Part shown: positions 49,253 through 59,964 of the stretch, one piece after another
Layout of the letters: each line of letters starts with the position of its first letter
How positions within the stretch are numbered: the first letter of the stretch is position 1
NCBI GenBank assembly: GCA_021209875.1
Contig: JAGYVD010000007.1
Coordinates: forward strand, 868,001 to 932,000
Direction: 5' to 3'
DNA: 64,000 nucleotides
DNA from: Rosellinia necatrix
Lineage: Eukaryota; Ascomycota; Sordariomycetes; Xylariales; Xylariaceae
The notes under the pieces: generated by a model
What the model was told of the DNA's origin: nothing
Database searches by the model: none
The model's input: only the letters and a program-made list of their open reading frames with translations
Made by a program: the position numbers and the translations under genes

Positions 49253-51080
49253 TGTGAGGTGCGGATCGATGGATCTTTCACAAAGAGACAAACAAGAAAG
49301 GATATACACTACAACGGGAGTACGGTTGGCTGATAATGGTGTCGGCGACGATAAGATTCGCGGTGTCAGACAATGATATATGAAGCCACATTCCACGGTC
49401 TTTGTATAGCTCCCTGATTTCTGTCATTGATCGGCCACTACTTAATATAGTACCGCGGGGTCTGGGTCACAATTGAGCGTTATGGTACATATGCACAATC
49501 TCATGGCCACGAGGCTAATTATCACGCCTCGCGTCCCGTGCGAGGGATCCCCCGGGACCCCTCCTCCCCTCTGGCACGGAAAGCTTGTCTGGCTCAAGCT
49601 TCGCCATCGGCACATGGATGTTGGGGAATGTGCCTGCCGGGGGGGGTCATTGGCGCATGGGAATGCAACAGGCCCAAAGGGATGAAATGGCCATTTGACA
49701 GACTGTCTCGCACCTTGCACCGTCGCCGGCCATCGTCGGGCCATCAGACGGGAATAACAATGCAGTTTGGGAGACCAGAAGATGCGCTCGACGAGGCAGG
49801 CCGGTCGCAACGCTGACCGCCTTGGGCCAGCCTCGGTGTAACGCTCTCGGGAATTAAATGGGATGATCTATCGTTGCATTCTGCCGAGGGATTCCACTAT
49901 ATGGACGTCCGCTCATACGTCGAGGCACGTTTACCGGCATTCGTCTAGAGCGCGCGAGATGCGCCCTCTACTCGGTAGTTCCATGCGAGACCCCATTAGT
50001 CGGGTAGGGCTCTTCCCTTCCCTTCCCTTTCCTCCTCCCCTTCCCTCCGCTCGCCCCTCCACCCTTACCTACATAGGGGGGTATAGTGTGGTAGTCTGGA
50101 ACCAGATCACCAGGAGTGGGGATGGAGGGGGGGAAAGGGCCAGGGATGACGATGTCTCTGGATTCGCTCACAGGATTCCGACCGGGACGCATCACGCCCT
50201 GGGGGTTCAATGCTACGGCCCCGAACGGGTTGGAGGCGGGTCGGTCGCGTTGGGGTAGAAGATGCGAGACGGGGAAGCCAAAGCAAAGCAAAGCAAAGTA
50301 AGCAAAGCAAGCAAAGCAAAGGAACAACTAATCCGAAAAAAAAAAAAACCAAACGCGATCTCGTGGCTTTTTGCGGGTTTCTTGTCACCTGACTGTTGAA
50401 CCCGGGTCATCGAGTCGGAGGAACAATCTGGTTCCAGAGTTTCGCCTGCGCTGGATGGGTGCGGCGGGAGCTGACCAACAGTACCGCGACATATGGCGGC
50501 CTGACAGTCCCACCGGATTACATCAAGGATGAGGATGAGAAAGTTGGGTCTAAACGTTTTTTTTACTCTTTCTCTCTCTCCCTCTTCCCTCTCCCTCTCT
50601 CCCTCCTGCCCCGCAAGCCACGCGAGTGCAGCACCTGGGAGGGAGAACGTTGGGAACCTCCCTATTATCGACCCAGGGCCCGAGGAACGTAGCACTGAGA
50701 GTTTACTGAGACATGGAGATCAGAGGCGTGGTCGCTTCCCTTGAACACCCTTACCAGACAGGTGAGAGTGGGACAGAGACAGAGACAGACGAGAGGAAAG
50801 AGGCAAAAAAAAAAAAAAAATTCAAGGAAAGAAAACGAGGAAGAGAGACTTGCTGTCACTAGATGCGAGACGGTGTGATGCGAGGACCGGGGGTCCCTTC
50901 TCGCCACGAGCGCATTATTTATTATCATTGTGATTAACACGTCCATAGACATAATAAACAGGCGACAAACAGGTCACCACCCGACTCCCTGTATTGCACC
51001 AACTCATGGCCACGTGGATAAGCCTTTTTTTTTTTCTCCTCACACTTCTTAATTTTTCTAAAAATTTTTTTTTTTTTTTT
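49253..51080. other. Intergenic region between the SGNH esterase and the GNAT gene
   Basis: About 1.8 kb with no supported gene. An AAGCA-type repeat lies at 50277-50321, a CT-rich tract near 50567-50608, and poly-A/poly-T runs at 50806-50820 and 51064-51082. Open frames of 120-160 codons here show low-complexity composition only. Confidence 0.55.
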
Positions 51081-52137
51081 TTACAGAGGTTGAGGATCCC
51101 TGATCATAATGGTGATGGCGCTTCCCCCTTGCACCCGGCCGCCGGTGATGGGCGCGGGATCGAATAGGTGCGTCTCCACGGCCCGGAACCCGAGCTTCTC
51201 GTACAGCGGCCGCCCCGCCGGCGTCGCCTCCAGGTACGAGCGCAGGCCCGCGGCGTCCGCGATCGCGAGCATCGGCGCCAGCAGCGCCATGGCCGCGCCG
51301 CGGCGGAAGTACTTGGGCGACGTGCAGAGGAGGGAGAGGCCTGTTGCCGGTGGGTTTAGTCGAGGGGGGGCGGGAGGAGGGGGGAGGGAGGAAAGCAAGG
51401 GTTGTGGCACTCGTGGGTGAAATTAATTGAGAAAGGGGGGTAAGGCAAGTTTAGTAGAAATACAATCTTGAATTACATGAATAGAAGGAGAAGGAAGGGA
51501 GCGAAAGGGAAAAAGAGGAGACGAGGGGAAGATAGGGAGGATGGAAAGGGAGAGAAAGGGAGAGAACGAAGACGACATAGAGAGTAACGTACCTAGCATT
51601 TCGTCCGCGTTCCACCTCTTTGAAAAGCCTGCCAGTTTGGTAAAGAAGTACTGGCACAGCTCCATGTCCGCGCCCCTGGGCACCGGGGCCGTGGCCACGG
51701 TCGCCTTCGGTTCCTCGACGCCATCCGCCGTCTCCACGACGGCGGCGGCGGCGGCGGCGCCACCACCACCACCTCCACCACCTCCACCGCCAACGGGGTC
51801 GAGCCACGCGCCGAACCTGTCCTCGTAGCCCTTGGGGATGTCCCAGCGCGCGAAGGCGACCAGCTCGTGCCCCCGACCGCCGCTGCCGCCGCCGTCACCT
51901 CCGCCGTCGACGATCTGGAAGTGCCGCACGCCGCGGTCCGACATCTTCTTCAGCACGCGCGCGTGCAGCCACTCGAACATGGCGCCCCGGTCCGGCGACC
52001 ACCACCACGTGTTGCCCGGGTCCGTCGCGAACGAGTCGAAGTACACCCGCGCCAGCGCGTCGACGTCCGCCGCCGTCGGCCGCGAGATGGTGAACGCCGG
52101 GTCGAGCGACCCCCGGGGGCGAGAATGGTAGGGCCAT
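51081..52137 (-). CDS. GNAT-family N-acetyltransferase, 5' end frame-broken
   Basis: Two exons on the minus strand, about 52137-51593 and 51340-51081, joined by a 252-bp phase-1 intron (GTACGT..CAG). Fungal GNAT signs are FTISRPTAADVDALARVYFDSF at the N-terminus, WWWSPDRGAMFEWL, then after the splice LGLSLLCTSPKYFRRGAAMALL (the acetyl-CoA binding region, here Y-F-R-R-G-A-A), LEATPAGRPLYEKLGF and a Gly-rich end. The middle holds poly-Gly and poly-Ala runs. In the acetyltransferase frame there is no ATG upstream. The only good ATG (52137, MALPFSPPG) is in the next frame and would join if the C5/G5 run at 52110-52119 were one base shorter. An upstream exon is the alternative. Substrate unknown. 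Confidence 0.78.
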
Positions 52138-52186
52138 TCTGATGATCTGCTTTTCTTTTTTCCTTTTCTTTTTCTTCTTATCTTCA

Positions 52187-52239
<53 letters not shown>

Positions 52240-53240
52240 GTCGCTTTTCTTGGATGTCCCGTCGACTACTTCGCTTTCTTTCCTCCTGTGATTCTTCGCC
52301 TTCTTCTACGTCGCTTATATCACGTCGGTCAACTCCGAGATGTACTCGGTAGGCAAGACGAACTGTCAAAATTTCAGCATAAGTTAGGTAGTTAATGGCT
52401 TGCACGGTAACCGACCTGAGCTCAAGTTGAGGTTGAGGTAGGTCGTCAGAATCCGCTGCTGACGTGATGAGGTTGAAATTACCTCTTAACTCAGGAGGCA
52501 GCCTATTTATATACTTGCCTATTTTCTGACCCTGACTAGGTAAGTCCACAAAGCCAAGCTCTCTGAATGGGGCAAAACCCCGAAGGCCGGCGGCGTATGT
52601 GTAAAAACACCGGACCCGGTAACCGGCAACGATGGCACAGCCAAGCCAAGCCTAGTCTATTCGCGATGTGCTTAAGGCTCCGTAACACTCGAACGACGTG
52701 TGGGAAAATGTCACTAGCCACGGTCCACGGGCATATCCTAGTTCTACCGTTGTTCCTCTAATCCACATTAACCTCCCCCACTCGCCGGTGACTCCCCCGG
52801 AGAGGAGAGGAAAGGAGAAAATAGGAGCCCCGCATAATCACCTCGGTGTACTATCTAGGCTAGTTAGACAGATGGACGGTGTATGTAGCAGTAACAGACC
52901 TATCTAAGCGGGCCCCGAAGGTCAACCTTCCGTTCGGCACTCTAGACTTTTCCCCCGCTTGGGTGGGTTCCTAGCCTGTATCGCTAGTGCCTTTTTGAAT
53001 TCCTTTTATACATAATATTTTACATTTGCTGCAGCCAGTTTTAGGCGAGGCGCTGGGGAGATTTTACGGCTTTGTGAGCCGGAAAGGCAGGACGCCGGTA
53101 TTGCGGAGACGCCATGGCCCCCTTCCGTCTCTAACCAACCGAATACAGCGGTCAGTACTTGTCTGAGCCTTGTACCGGCCACTCAACCCAGGATTGCCCA
53201 CAGGAACTACATTGGACGACAAGAAAGGCGATGATAGAGA
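52138..53240. other. Spacer between the GNAT gene and COQ7, with a CT tract
   Basis: About 1.1 kb with no supported gene. The CT microsatellite at 52192-52234 lies in the presumed leader of the GNAT gene. The COQ7 3' flank occupies the far end. Confidence 0.6.
52192..52234. repeat. (CT)n microsatellite upstream of the GNAT gene
   Basis: About 20 CT units (GA on the coding strand), roughly 55-95 bases upstream of the inferred start. Confidence 0.9.
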
Positions 53241-54116
53241 TTACACCCTCTCGCTCGTCCAGATCGCGCCGCGGCACCCGGCGCGGATCAGACTGGTGAG
53301 CAGCCAATACGGCCGCGCCTGTTTCGCATCGTGCTCGACCGCATGATCCAAATGCTCGAGCTCCTCGTCTCGTATCCGCCTCAAAGTGCCGATGAGCTCC
53401 CGGAACTCCTCGCCGACCTCGTATCCCTCGGTCTCCCACTGCTCGAACATCTCGAGGAGGGTGCGGATCTGGTTGTTGTAGTGCTCGCCGATCTCGGTCT
53501 CGACGGCCTCGGTGCACGCCATGGCGGCCTCGCGGCCCATGAGGGCCGTCGACCAGCCGAGCCCCGTCGCCATCACGGACCACAGCGGGTACAGCGCCGT
53601 CGGCCGCACGCGGTGCCTCGTGATCAGCGCGTTGAACGTCCGCAGGTGCCCGGCCTCCTGCTCGTACATGTGCGCCATCAGCGGGCGGAGGTGCGGGTGC
53701 GCGCTCACGAGCGGCGGGGTCTGGGCCGTGTAGATGAGCGTCGCCGCCAGTTCGCCGGTCTGGTTGACACGGAGCTAAGAAGAAGAAGACAGACGAAAGT
53801 CTCAGTATATGTATATATATATAGGCACATATCGAGGGTGCGGCGCTGAAATGGCGACCTGGTCTATCTAGTCTGGTGTTGTGCTCACTGCGGAAGAGAG
53901 GAAGTCGCGCTGCTCTTTAGTCAAGGGCTTTCGCTTGCGTTGAGGACGGTTCGGCTCCGCGTTCTCGCTCGTCGCTGCGGAGGGGTACTTTCGCGGGGCG
54001 GTCGTGGAGATGCATCTTCGGCTCGGTGCGAAGATGGTTTTTAATAACACGTCATCGAAGGTGCGTAGTTGTATAGAGGTGCGCATTATGCCAGATAGGT
54101 TCTTGAAGGGCGGCAT
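53241..54116 (-). CDS. COQ7: COQ7 / 5-demethoxyubiquinone hydroxylase, mitochondrial
   Basis: Two exons on the minus strand, 54116-53889 and 53774-53241, joined by a 114-bp phase-0 intron (GTGAGC..TAG), give 253 residues. The splice creates FLSSALRVNQTGELAATLIY, the first conserved block of the di-iron hydroxylase. Ligand motifs visible are E83 in QTGELA, the ExxH in YEQEAGH (E116, H119), the VETEIGEHY helix, and the second ExxH in RDEELEH (E214, H217). The first 60 residues are Arg/Ser-rich with few acidic residues, a mitochondrial presequence. Coq7 performs the penultimate ring hydroxylation in ubiquinone synthesis in the inner-membrane Coq complex. Translation may start at the ATG at 54116 or at 54086, since both keep a presequence. 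The gene is divergent from RTF1. Confidence 0.95.
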
Positions 54117-54874
54117 ATTTGTGGTGTTCACAGGTCAATTCAACATCTAGCGTGAGAAAAATTTATAGAAAAAAAAGGCCGTTGAAGGAATACGACCGAG
54201 TACGGATGATGCACTTTCGCATGATGCAGCTCGGGATGAGCCGACTCCAATTGGGTATGGATACCGTACGGGTAACACGGTACTTCTAAGTTCTAGAGCA
54301 CCATAGTTATCGATCCACTAGACTACAATTGCGCACAGGATATGATTGGCCGTCGTCCGGATTTAGATTGCTCCGAACCTGCACATCCCCACCATGTGGC
54401 TCGAGTCCGCGCTGGGATTGGAGGATAGGAAAGTGTCAAGATAAACCTTTCGTACCACCTACCCATGTACCTATCACATTAGGTACCTACCTAAGAATTC
54501 TGTTCTTGGTACCTACCTACAGCCGCGCCAACTTCCTTTGCCAAGGCCTTTCTTTCTATGTCCCTATCCCTACCTCTTGGATAGTTCGAGAGCATCTGCC
54601 TTTCTTGCAACACACAATCCACGCCACCCGCCATCATCGAGGCCAGAGGAATCAGCACTTTCGCCATCTCTATATACGCCTCAATCTGCTACTATCATCT
54701 CGCCATCTAAACTTGACTTAGACTGCAAGGCGACAGTCTAGGTAGAGTCGATTTAATCTTGCATACAGTCAACGAGAGGCAGAGCCCTGGGCTCCCTATC
54801 ACCACGAGACACGTCCGTTCCGAAGCCTCGCCCGAGCCAATAAGCCCACAATCTAACACGAAATCACCGACATT
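54117..54874. promoter_or_regulatory. Shared divergent region COQ7 / RTF1
   Basis: About 760 bases between two start codons on opposite strands, so it must carry both promoters and 5' leaders. It has a TACCTACCTA motif near 54485-54520 and CT-rich sequence toward RTF1. No specific factor site is claimed. Confidence 0.6.
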
Positions 54875-57285
54875 ATGGCTGACGTCGATGATGAGTTTCT
54901 TGCCCTTGTCGGAGGCGATGATGCCTCTGACGAAGAAGGGGAAGGCTCTGGCCAGAGCCGCCAGGGTTCCGAGTCCCCGGGGCCCGAAGCGAGGCAGGAT
55001 AAGGGTACACCGACGGCCACGTCGCGCCGGGGGAGGTCAGACCAGACGGACGAAGAGGAAGAAGGCGAGGCGTAAGTGACGTGAACATCCCCGTGATTAC
55101 ACCCACCACCAGAACAATGGCTCGACCCAAGCAACGTCGTCACCAATACTCCCAGCACAGCGGTCAAACTGCCTTCCCTTTCCTCCCCATCACCACCAGC
55201 GCCGCCACCAAGGCTATCATCGAGTCAATCATATCCTTTGCTATCCACCGTTACCTCCTTTCCCACACTAGTCTCCAGAAAGTTGACCCCCATTCCATAC
55301 CCGCTTTGTCTTCTCTTGAATCTTGCGCCGCGCTAAGTGCCGTCTCTCTTTACACGAGCACCTACAACTCCGCTATTGCGACGGCGATCTTAGACATCCT
55401 CTTTTTTTTCCTTTCTTAATTAATTAATTTCCCCCATGCATTAAGTCTCGGTTCATTGATCACTCAACGAAATGGCGACTAATATGCAGCCCGGCCATCC
55501 TTACAGCTCATCAATAGCCTCGCCCGCTTCCGATGCATCGGCTCCCATGGACGAGTCCGATTCAGAATCCGATTCATTCCCAGTCAGCCACAACGCGAAC
55601 CCTAAGATGGAGGACGAAGGAGAACTCAAGTATCCCATTGAGGGCATCTACGCTAGCGAGGCCGAGAAAGACGAAATCTCGGCCATGCCAGAACTAGAGC
55701 GCGAACAGCTTATTGCGAAGCGCCAGGAAGAGATAAACCGCGAGCGCCAAAACACACTCCTTCGTAGGCTTCTGCAGCGAAACAAGCAGGAGAGCAGTCA
55801 ATCCGTCAAAAAGCGCAAGGCTGGTACCGCCGAACTGGAGGATGGCCAGCGAAAAACATCGCGACAGCGCACTAAGATCGGCGGCTCTAAAGTGGGAGAG
55901 ACAAGCGCCGGTATCGCAGAGCTTCGTCGTGTTCGCGCCGAAAAGCAGCGAGCCCGAGCCCGAAAGGAGGATCTCGACCGCACCAAGGGGAAACGGTCCA
56001 CGCAAGACAACGGGCATGACGATGACGATGCCCACAGCGATGTTGAATGGGCTAGCAACTACGGCCGCAAGCCGTCCAAGTCTCCCACGCCCGAAAAGAG
56101 AGATGCTCCTCCTGCCGAACTTCGTGACTTTGAACGGGTCCGCCTTAGTCGCAGTCGCTTCGCAGAAGTCTGTTTCTACCCAGGTTTCGATGACGCTATT
56201 GCCGGTTGCTACTGCCGTGTTGCAATCGGACCGAGTCGCGATACAGGCGAGCCAGAATATCAGATGGGGGTGATCAAAGGTATGCATATCAAGGTCGTTA
56301 CATCGCCCCTTATGCTCATGCTATTATATAGGATTTACGCAGGGCAGGCCGTATGCAATGCAAAAAATGAATCAAAGCTTTGTCACGGATCAATATGTCA
56401 AAATCGCTTTTGGCAAGACCGTGAAGGAATACCCTTTCATTTCCTGCTCTGATTCGCCATTCAACGAGGTAAATATCCTTGTTGCCCTCTCGCTGCCCAC
56501 ATTCTAACAAAACACAGACCGAATGCCAGCGCTATCATAGAGTCTGCCAGGATGACGGCATGCCCTTTCCCAAAAAGACCCAAGTCGACGCCAAGATTGA
56601 TGATATTAATAGCCTACGAAACCGTATATGGACGGAGAAGGAGGTCAGCGACAGATTAGCACGCATACAGAATATGAAGAAGAAGTATGACTCTTCTGAG
56701 CGCAACCGCTTGCTCAATAGACTAGAAGAGGCTAAGGAACGGGGCGATGAGGCCCGAATAACCGAGTTACAGGGGCAGCTAGACAAATTGGAGGTGCCAA
56801 AACTTGCTTTTAGGACGAGCTTGTTAGCCAACAAGAAGTCTGCGCCGCCATCGGCCCCATCACAGCAGGATCGGCTTGCACAGCTCAACATGCAAAGGCG
56901 TCGGGACAACGCTGAGACTGTCCGCAGGGCACAGATTATGGAGCGAGCACAGATACGAAAGGTCGAGACGCGAGCCCCCAAAGGCGAAGAGGGTGAAGAG
57001 GGCGAGGAGCGCGAGGGAGGCACCCCTCGGCGGCTTAAGGCAAGGCCCAAGTCTACGAACGAGGGGAAGGACTCTGATGGTAGTGAGACCCCGACCGCTG
57101 TTCACGAAACGCCGAAGGCCAGCGTCACTGGACTGTCCCCACTGCCTCCCCATATGCAGAAACTACAGATGCAGCAACACCAGGCCGGAAAGGACAAGAA
57201 AGGAGTTCCTCAGATTCACCGGCCGCTTGTAGCCGATGATATTATTGCATCTTTGGATCTGGAGATTGATGTAGAGATTGATTAA
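54875..57285 (+). CDS. RTF1: RTF1, Plus3-domain subunit of the Paf1 elongation complex
   Basis: Four exons, 54875-55071, 55507-56279, 56332-56468 and 56518-57285, give 624 residues. Introns are 435, 52 and 49 bp and all phases agree. Rtf1 links the Paf1 complex to RNA polymerase II and Spt5 and stimulates H2B ubiquitylation. The N-terminus is MADVDDEFLALVGGDDASDEE with acidic Ser-rich patches. A basic, coiled region follows (EREQLIAKRQEEINRERQNT), then the Plus3 domain from about residue 225 (LRDFERVRLSRSRFAEVC, then FTQGRPYAMQ and YVKIAFGKTVKEYPFISCSDSPF across splices). A second coiled region and RPLVADDIIASLDLEIDVEID end the protein. The first intron is long for this gene set and its acceptor was chosen at 55506 because it alone restores frame. 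Confidence 0.95.
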
Positions 57286-59964
57286 GCCGCTATAGTTATG
57301 GGAATAAGGTCGGAGGGGGTATCGGATGGCCCCTCACCTCAAGCTTCAAGCTTTCGACTGGGTTGAAAGCGCAAACAGGAGCATTTTGCCGGTGCCAATT
57401 GTTGCACGCAGACAATCATATTTGTACATGCATAATTAACACTAGAACTATCCGTACAGCGTCAAGGTCTAGTATCTTATCTTGAGGGATTTTGACCTTA
57501 GTGGAAAGTTGTCTATTCCACAATGATAGCTACACCCTAGAATGCCCTGTGTTCTCAGGCGGGTTATGAAAGAGACACCGTAACCTAATAATAAATGATG
57601 ACCGTTACCTGTGAGCAAGCAAGCAAGCCGTGCATATATCGTTAAAATTAGCCGACGACCGTATGCTAGATCATGAGCCAACGAAGAAAAATAGGCTATT
57701 CTCTCCCATCCTATCGCAAGCTGAAATTTCATGACCAAATTCTATGATCAAATGGAGCCGACAAAGACCCGCACGATGTTCTTCTCGAATGGGCTGCCTA
57801 TATGCATCCCTACAACGACTAGTCATATAAATCTGGTTGGTGAATTGCGTGATCAAATATGGAAGGATGATAAATGGCCATGCCGCCGTCTCGAGCGCCT
57901 CATATTTCTATCCCCAATAAATGATCGTCAGATCTAGTTTGGCCTACAATCCAAGATTGCTCCTCCTCGCGATAACTACATATCGTGTCACCCGTCCCAA
58001 TCGGAGGGACAAGAGCGGCACGAGCTATCGTACCAGATCGAGGGGGGCTCTGTGCCGAGCGGTAGAAATTCAAGACTGACGGTTTCTAGCCACGGGGCTC
58101 TGTAGATGTAGGAGATATTTCCGAATCCAGTAGCGGTCATGTAGAGCATTGTACCTCCCAGTGGCCGCACAACAGCTCAGAGCCTTTGCATTTCTATTTA
58201 TAAGCGGACGTGTCTCTCATGGCCGATCAACTCTTAGCGAGGAGCTGAGCTATTTATTAAACTCCTTGGGGATCTTGTGATAGTGTTTTGATTTACAATC
58301 AAAATCGTTGGATGTCATACCATTACGGTCCTATCTCGCTATTCTGCACGTTTGAGCATTTCACGCACCTATGCCGTCACTGTACCAAACAGGGAGCTCT
58401 GGTAGCGGGCAGGGAAGCATTTATAGAAAGGTGATACTCTACACTACACCCGCTCGCTCAGAATATATTTGAGACGCCACAAATACATACTCGTCTCTAT
58501 TTACGCCAGTAATGTCGTCATTTCTATCGCACATTATGAGTCGGCTATAGTAGCCGGAGCTCAGAAGCACTCACAATGAGAGCCTTCTGGCGGCGGCTCG
58601 GGTCTGACAATGTTTTCCACAGTTCTTACACCCATTTGTTCTCACCTTATCTATACCCCGAACAATGCCAGGGTCTCTGTAGAGCAGGCGAGCACCTTCG
58701 CTACGATTCAACCGACTCCTTCGCCGGAAACCCAACCCCCCTATGCTAGAAAGCTATCTTGGCCGCGGCGATCTACATGCACAAGTCATAGGCCTATGTT
58801 CTAATCCATATCGCCACTTGCTGCCACCCACTTCGGCGGTGACGTCTTGGAACCGTGATCGACAACCATGTCCGAAATAACACCCCCGCCCAGTTGAGCC
58901 AAACCAAGTTGAGCCAAACCAAGTCGCGCCCACATCATAGATGGCGCCGTCAGATCCCTGCCAAAAGCTGGGTCTGGTTCCGGTTTCGCGGAGCCCACGG
59001 CGGCACGCACGTGGTCACGGGACGCGTGGATGGGGGTTGCGCGCGAGTCGACCTCAAGCTCGGCGAGACTGCCGCCGGCGCGCAGATAGCGAGGGGTCAA
59101 CGAAACGGCCGTTGCGAGGTCCAAGGGCACGGGTGGCTGCTAATGCCGCTAGGCTAGCTGCTAACAACGACGGCTTGAACGTCCGCGGTAACCCTGAGCC
59201 ACCGGCACCCTCGACCTCGTCGCGTCCATCGTCGCATCCATCGAGTGTTGCTTACTGATTGAGAGTTGTTGGGTAGGGTGAGCGAGAAAGGGGGGCCACA
59301 GTGTCCGAACGGGAAACGCTGTGAACGTCGTTATCGGGTATTCTATCCGTAGATAGATGTGTAATGGGTATATGGATTGTCTGTCTATACACCCCCGGCC
59401 GCATTCTCGGCCCTGGTCGTTTCTGGTGAAAGGGGTAGAAGTTCGCCAGAAAACTTACTTGTAGATTAGGTGCGTCCGTCTTGCTTCGAGCCAAGGCCGC
59501 TTCGTGCAATTACCCGTGTCCAAAACGCTGTGAAGGGGATAAAGCGGATATTCATAAAAAAGAAATTCAACAGTCACGTCACCCTGGCAATGCCGTGATA
59601 TTGTAACTTCTGAATTGCTGGTCTAACCATGACGAGGTAATAGGTAAGTAAGTAGGTAGGTAGTCGGCAGTACATACATAGTCTCGAATCCTATGCCCTG
59701 GAGCACGGACCACATATTAATCTCCTGTATTTGTAATCTTGAATCCCGCGTTGAGCATATATCTAAATGACCCTCTCCTCATAGTTCGGTAGACTGTGCA
59801 TTGTGACTCAGCTTACCGCAAATCCCATCATAACCACGTGTAATCGATATATCAAAGCCGCTGGCTAAGAAAGACCGACTTCTTGTATTATATAAATAAT
59901 CATAATTTTTGCTAGCGTAACCGCGCCCGTCCTGCTTTTGAATTCCAGACACCTGTACGCAGAG
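57286..59964. other. Gene-free region before the Zn2Cys6 factor
   Basis: About 2.7 kb, AT-rich in part. A direct repeat GTTGAGCCAAACCAA lies near 58894-58922 and an AGGT run at 59638-59662. Open frames up to about 109 codons (58801-59130) look random. No gene is supported. Confidence 0.55.

Noticed and set aside
54268..54345. tRNA-like A-box (TAGTCTAGTGG) on the minus strand
   Set aside because: No GGTTCRA B-box, no foldable acceptor stem or anticodon arm found downstream.
55081..55419. 112-codon open frame between RTF1 exons
   Set aside because: It lies inside the spliced first intron and shows no domain.
58855..59157. 100-codon open frame in a GC-richer island
   Set aside because: Contains a short direct repeat and no recognisable motif.
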